Below, one piece after another: positions 6,064 to 8,596 of a stretch of 8,596 nucleotides of DNA. The DNA lies in the NCBI GenBank assembly GCA_964471755.1, contig CAYYJM010000265.1:1-8596 (forward strand), written 5' to 3'. This DNA comes from CAYYJM01 sp964471755 (lineage in GTDB: Bacteria > Planctomycetota > Planctomycetia > Gemmatales > Gemmataceae). Under the pieces are notes generated by a model, which saw only the letters and a list, made by a program, of their open reading frames with translations, made no database searches and was not told the DNA's origin. The first letter of the stretch is position 1, and the number at the start of each line of letters is the position of its first letter. The position numbers and the translations under genes are program-made.

Positions 6064-7473
6064 TCAATCCTTCCCCACGTAGTCCTCGCCGTTCAGGCTC
6101 CGCACGACCGACTCCAGCCACGCGGTCAGTTCCTTCTGCATCCGCCACGCCCGCTCCGGCTCCGCGGCGAGCAGGTCCTTCGACTCCTTCGGGTCGGCCG
6201 CCAGGTCGTACAGTTCCCACTTCACGCCGTCCGCCTTCGGCCGCTCGATCCGGTGCAGCTTCCACGTTCCATCGAGCCAGGCCGAGTGGCCAGGGAAGCT
6301 GCCGAGTGGATACTTCTTCTCGATCTTGCCCGCGTCGGCGAACAGCTTCTTCGGGTCGGTCGGCTCCCGGCCCGCCTTCTGCTCGGCCAGCAGTTCTTCC
6401 ATCCAACCCTTCGACGGCGTCGAGACACCAGCGGTCGGGTGGTCCCAGAAACCGATCGGTCGGCCGCGCGTCTTCGTCTTGCCGTCGAGCAGTGACAGCA
6501 GGCTGACACCATCGAGCGGCGGCTGACGCATCGCCTTCGTCGCGGCGATGTCCAGGACCGTGGCGTAGATGTCCGACGTGACGCACGGCGTATCGATCAC
6601 CTGCGGCTTCGGATAGCGTGCCGGCCACTCCAGCAGGGCCGGTACACGCAGACCGCCCTCGTAGACCTGGCCCTTGTTGCCGCGACCGCCGGTCGAGCCG
6701 AGGTTCGGCAGGCCACCGTTGTCGCTGCAATACCACAGCAGCGTGTCATCGCGCAGGCCGAGCGACTTCAGTTCGGCGCGGATCTTGCCAAAGGCCCGGT
6801 CCATCGCCGTGATCTCGCCGAGGAAGTTCTGTCGGTTCGCTGGCAGGTCAGCGTACGGCTTGCGGTCGTCCGGTAAGGCCCGGTGCGGATTGTGCGGCGA
6901 ACCGAACCAGACCACGGCGAAGAAACGTTCCTTCTTCGCCGCACACGAACGGATGAACTTCACCGCCAGGTCGGCCGTGACGTCGGAACTGTCACCGTGA
7001 AACTGCACTGCCTTGCCCCTGTCACTGAGGATCGGATCGACATCGAAGAAGTTCGGAGCGGAGATCCACTCGTCGAAGCCGGATTTGCCCGGCGTGGCCA
7101 GGCCGTCTTTCTGGACGGAGCCGAGGTGCCACTTGCCGAAGTGGCCGGTGCGGTAGCCGGCGGTCTTCAGCACCTGCGGCAGCGTCGTCTCCTGCGGCCG
7201 GAGCGGATGGCCCCACTTGAAGCAGGCCAGCCGGTTGGGCGTCCGGCCGGTCATGATGCTGGCCCGCGTCGGCGAACAGACCGGAGCGGCCGCGTGAAAT
7301 TGGTCGAAACGGATCGCCTCCTTCGCCATGGCGTCGAAGTTCGGCGTTTTGAGCTGGGGATGGCCATTGTAAGCCATGTCGCCCCAGCCCTGGTCGTCGG
7401 CCATGACCAGGACGACGTTCGGCGGCGCGGCCGATGGGGTGAGCAGGAGCGTGAGACACAGCAACGCATGCAT
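6064..7473 (-). CDS. Secreted Cys-type sulfatase (arylsulfatase A-like)
   Basis: A type I sulfatase of 469 aa that would hydrolyse sulfate esters, probably on sulfated polysaccharides; the exact substrate cannot be read. Residues 1-16 are a short hydrophobic signal peptide, so it acts outside the cytoplasm. Active-site residues are present: metal ligands D26-D27 (ADDQGWGD) and D251-N252 (SDNGG), the formylglycine signature CSPTRASIMTGR with C66 and R70, GKWHLG with K114/H116, H194, and K267. The C-terminal part ends in the usual ELYDLAADPKESKDL segment. C66 must be oxidised to formylglycine by a maturation enzyme not in this window. The reading frame is open a further 62 codons upstream, to an ATG at 7659. 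That extension has no homology, runs through a palindrome and would bury the signal peptide. The ATG at 7473, 8 nt behind AAGGG, is preferred. It may head a run with DUF29 and the HicB-like gene. Confidence 0.93.
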   Translation of the reverse strand: MHALLCLTLLLTPSAAPPNVVLVMADDQGWGDMAYNGHPQLKTPNFDAMAKEAIRFDQFHAAAPVCSPTRASIMTGRTPNRLACFKWGHPLRPQETTLPQVLKTAGYRTGHFGKWHLGSVQKDGLATPGKSGFDEWISAPNFFDVDPILSDRGKAVQFHGDSSDVTADLAVKFIRSCAAKKERFFAVVWFGSPHNPHRALPDDRKPYADLPANRQNFLGEITAMDRAFGKIRAELKSLGLRDDTLLWYCSDNGGLPNLGSTGGRGNKGQVYEGGLRVPALLEWPARYPKPQVIDTPCVTSDIYATVLDIAATKAMRQPPLDGVSLLSLLDGKTKTRGRPIGFWDHPTAGVSTPSKGWMEELLAEQKAGREPTDPKKLFADAGKIEKKYPLGSFPGHSAWLDGTWKLHRIERPKADGVKWELYDLAADPKESKDLLAAEPERAWRMQKELTAWLESVVRSLNGEDYVGKD

Positions 7474-7481
7474 GGTCGGTT

Positions 7482-7486
7482 CCCTT
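7482..7486 (-). promoter_or_regulatory. Ribosome binding site deciding the sulfatase start
   Basis: On the minus strand this reads AAGGG, 8 nt before the ATG at 7473. Translation from there begins directly with a signal peptide. This favours 7473 over the in-frame ATG at 7659. Confidence 0.7.
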
Positions 7487-7498
7487 TCTTGATCCGAG

Positions 7499-7620
7499 TC
7501 TGACTTTTTTGGAGTGCGGGGATTCTTCACCGCTCTGACTTTCTTCCTTCGGCAGACGACAGAGACAGCAAGCCAGAAAGGAAGAGCGGCAAAGAATTGC
7601 CGCAGTCCAAAAAAGTCAGA
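7499..7620. repeat. 122-bp imperfect palindrome (BIME/MITE-like element)
   Basis: Two 51-bp arms (7499-7549 and 7570-7620) are inverted copies with 42 of 51 positions complementary, around a 20-nt centre. The outermost 15 bp are perfect: TCTGACTTTTTTGGA at 7499-7513 and its reverse complement at 7606-7620. Each arm also folds on itself: GCGGCAA/TTGCCGC with an AGAA loop (7586-7603), and a related hairpin with one mismatch at 7516-7533. No transposase and no clear target duplication are seen. The T-run lies at the outer 5' edge and an A-run at the 3' edge, in both directions. That is the wrong polarity for an intrinsic terminator, and the element sits between divergent gene starts. It could be a paired REP-type unit, a miniature inverted-repeat element or a structured leader of the sulfatase mRNA. 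Confidence 0.8.
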
Positions 7621-7662
7621 ACGGAGCCGGACACTCTCTGACACTCGGGCTTCGATCAAGCG

Positions 7663-7690
7663 ATTCTACCCACCGGCGGTTCGATGAGAA
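7663..7690 (-). promoter_or_regulatory. Candidate promoter for the sulfatase gene
   Basis: On the minus strand, TTCTCA (7690-7685, 4/6 to TTGACA) and TAGAAT (7668-7663, 5/6 to TATAAT) are 16 bp apart. The start would be near 7656, giving a leader of about 180 nt that contains the whole 122-bp palindrome. The evidence is hexamer similarity only. Confidence 0.33.
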
Positions 7691-7698
7691 CGAAGTCT

Positions 7699-7727
7699 TT
7701 GCCCTTTCTCCCGCTCCGCCGTAGAAC
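7699..7727 (+). promoter_or_regulatory. Candidate promoter for glgX
   Basis: TTGCCC (7699-7704, 4/6 to the -35) and TAGAAC (7722-7727, 4/6 to the -10) are separated by 17 bp. The predicted start is near 7734, about 72 nt before the glgX ATG. The hexamers are weak; the case rests on spacing and position between divergent genes. Confidence 0.33.
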
Positions 7728-7805
7728 AGTGGGTAGCATGATCTCGGCAGGACAGTCGCGCTGTACCGTTTCTCCCCTCATCACGTCTTCCGAAGGACCC
7801 CACCC

Positions 7806-8596
7806 ATGCGTATCTGGCCTGGCACACCTTATCCCCTGGGAGCGACGTGGGACGGCGCGGGCGTCAACTTCGCGATCTTCTCCGAACATGCGACGAAGGT
7901 CGAACTTTGCCTGTTCGATTCGGTCAATGCCGAGACGGAGAGCGTGCGCATCCCCTTCACGGAACAGACCGACCTCGTCTGGCACGGCTACCTGCCCGAC
8001 GCCCGGCCCGGCCAGTGCTACGGCTATCGCGTCCACGGCCCCTACGAACCGCAGGCCGGGCATCGCTTCAACGCGAACAAGCTGCTCCTGGACCCCTACG
8101 CCAAGGCGATCGGCCGAAGAGTCCGCTGGGGCGACGAGATGTTCGGCTACCGCATCGGCGATCCCGACGAGGATCTCTCCTTCGACGACCGCGACAGTGC
8201 AGCCCACGCTCCGCTCGGCGTCGTCATCGATCCGGCCTTCACCTGGGGCGATGATCGCTCGCCGAACGTCCCCTGGCACAAGACCATCATCTACGAACTG
8301 CACGTCAAGGGCTTCACGATGCAGCATCCCGAGGTGCCGCCCGAGCTGCGCGGCACCTACGCCGGCCTGACCACCGACCCGGTCCTCCGCCATCTCAAAC
8401 GCCTTGGCGTGACCACCGTCGAGCTGATGCCGGTCCACCAGCACGTCGATGATCGCCATCTGCTCGAACGCGGCCTGCGGAACTACTGGGGCTACAACAG
8501 CCTGGCGTTCTTCGCCCCGGACGTGCGCTACTCGACCGCGTCCACCGCGCCGCTGGAGACGATCCGCGAGTTCAAGATGATGGTCCGCGCCCTGCA
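7806..8596 (+). CDS. glgX: Glycogen debranching enzyme GlgX, N-terminal part
   Basis: The frame runs from ATG at 7806 through the window edge (263 codons plus 2 nt; the family is about 650-720 aa, so roughly 40% is present). Residues 1-95 form the CBM48/isoamylase N-terminal domain, opening with PGTPYPLGATWDGAGVNFAI and including CYGYRVHGPYEPQAGHRFN. Then comes NKLLLDPYAKAI and the start of the GH13 barrel at about 160 (IIYELHVKGFT). VELMPVH (205-211) is conserved region I and NYWGYNSLAFFAPDVRYS (226-243) is typical of GlgX. The catalytic Asp/Glu residues lie beyond the edge. GlgX hydrolyses alpha-1,6 branches in phosphorylase-limited glycogen, in the cytoplasm. AAGGA (7793-7797) lies 8 nt upstream of the start. 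It is divergent from the sulfatase gene, and no functional link between them is evident. Confidence 0.93.
   Translation, partial: MRIWPGTPYPLGATWDGAGVNFAIFSEHATKVELCLFDSVNAETESVRIPFTEQTDLVWHGYLPDARPGQCYGYRVHGPYEPQAGHRFNANKLLLDPYAKAIGRRVRWGDEMFGYRIGDPDEDLSFDDRDSAAHAPLGVVIDPAFTWGDDRSPNVPWHKTIIYELHVKGFTMQHPEVPPELRGTYAGLTTDPVLRHLKRLGVTTVELMPVHQHVDDRHLLERGLRNYWGYNSLAFFAPDVRYSTASTAPLETIREFKMMVRAL

Noticed and set aside
7474..7659. 62-codon upstream extension of the sulfatase frame
   Set aside because: It passes through the 122-bp palindrome, would bury the signal peptide, and the ATG at 7473 has a well-placed AAGGG.
7656..8459. Long open frame (267 codons) antisense to glgX
   Set aside because: It lies opposite a clear GlgX coding region, has no recognisable motifs, and long antisense frames are expected in GC-rich DNA.

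Overview
The window looks like chromosomal DNA from a planctomycete, probably of the Gemmata/Gemmataceae type. It is GC-rich. Its gene families are a planctomycete hallmark set: a DUF1549 secreted protein, two Hanks-type Ser/Thr kinases (one FHA-fused, one zinc-ribbon/WD40-fused), a secreted Cys-type sulfatase, a DUF29 protein and GlgX. The taxonomic call is inference from gene content and protein style, not from a marker gene.

Layout. A DUF1549 gene leaves the left edge on the minus strand (1-475). A 232-bp divergent control region (476-707) separates it from a plus-strand FHA-kinase gene (708-2027). That gene ends tail-to-tail, 13 bp away, with a very large minus-strand gene (2041-5310). 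The large gene encodes a membrane kinase with an N-terminal zinc ribbon, one transmembrane helix, a coiled coil and 14 WD40-type repeats. Upstream of it on the same strand are a small HicB-like protein (5359-5523, 54 codons), a DUF29 protein (5539-5997) and a secreted sulfatase (6064-7473). Gaps between these four genes are 48, 15 and 66 bp, so some or all may share a transcript. A 332-bp divergent intergenic region (7474-7805) follows. It holds a 122-bp imperfect palindrome and candidate promoters in both directions. The 5' part of glgX (7806 to the right edge, plus strand) closes the window.

How the genes may work together. The FHA domain of one kinase reads phosphothreonine, and the neighbouring membrane kinase could supply it, with its WD40 propellers on the far side of the membrane; this pairing is a hypothesis. 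The sulfatase and the DUF1549 protein are exported and belong to the polysaccharide/periplasmic repertoire typical of planctomycetes. GlgX is glycogen housekeeping. The DUF29 and HicB-like genes are tightly coupled and resemble a small two-gene module, but no HicA toxin is visible.

The two things most worth a second look are the palindromic element with nested, covarying hairpins and the DUF29/HicB-like pair. I see no tRNA, rRNA, CRISPR array or complete insertion sequence.
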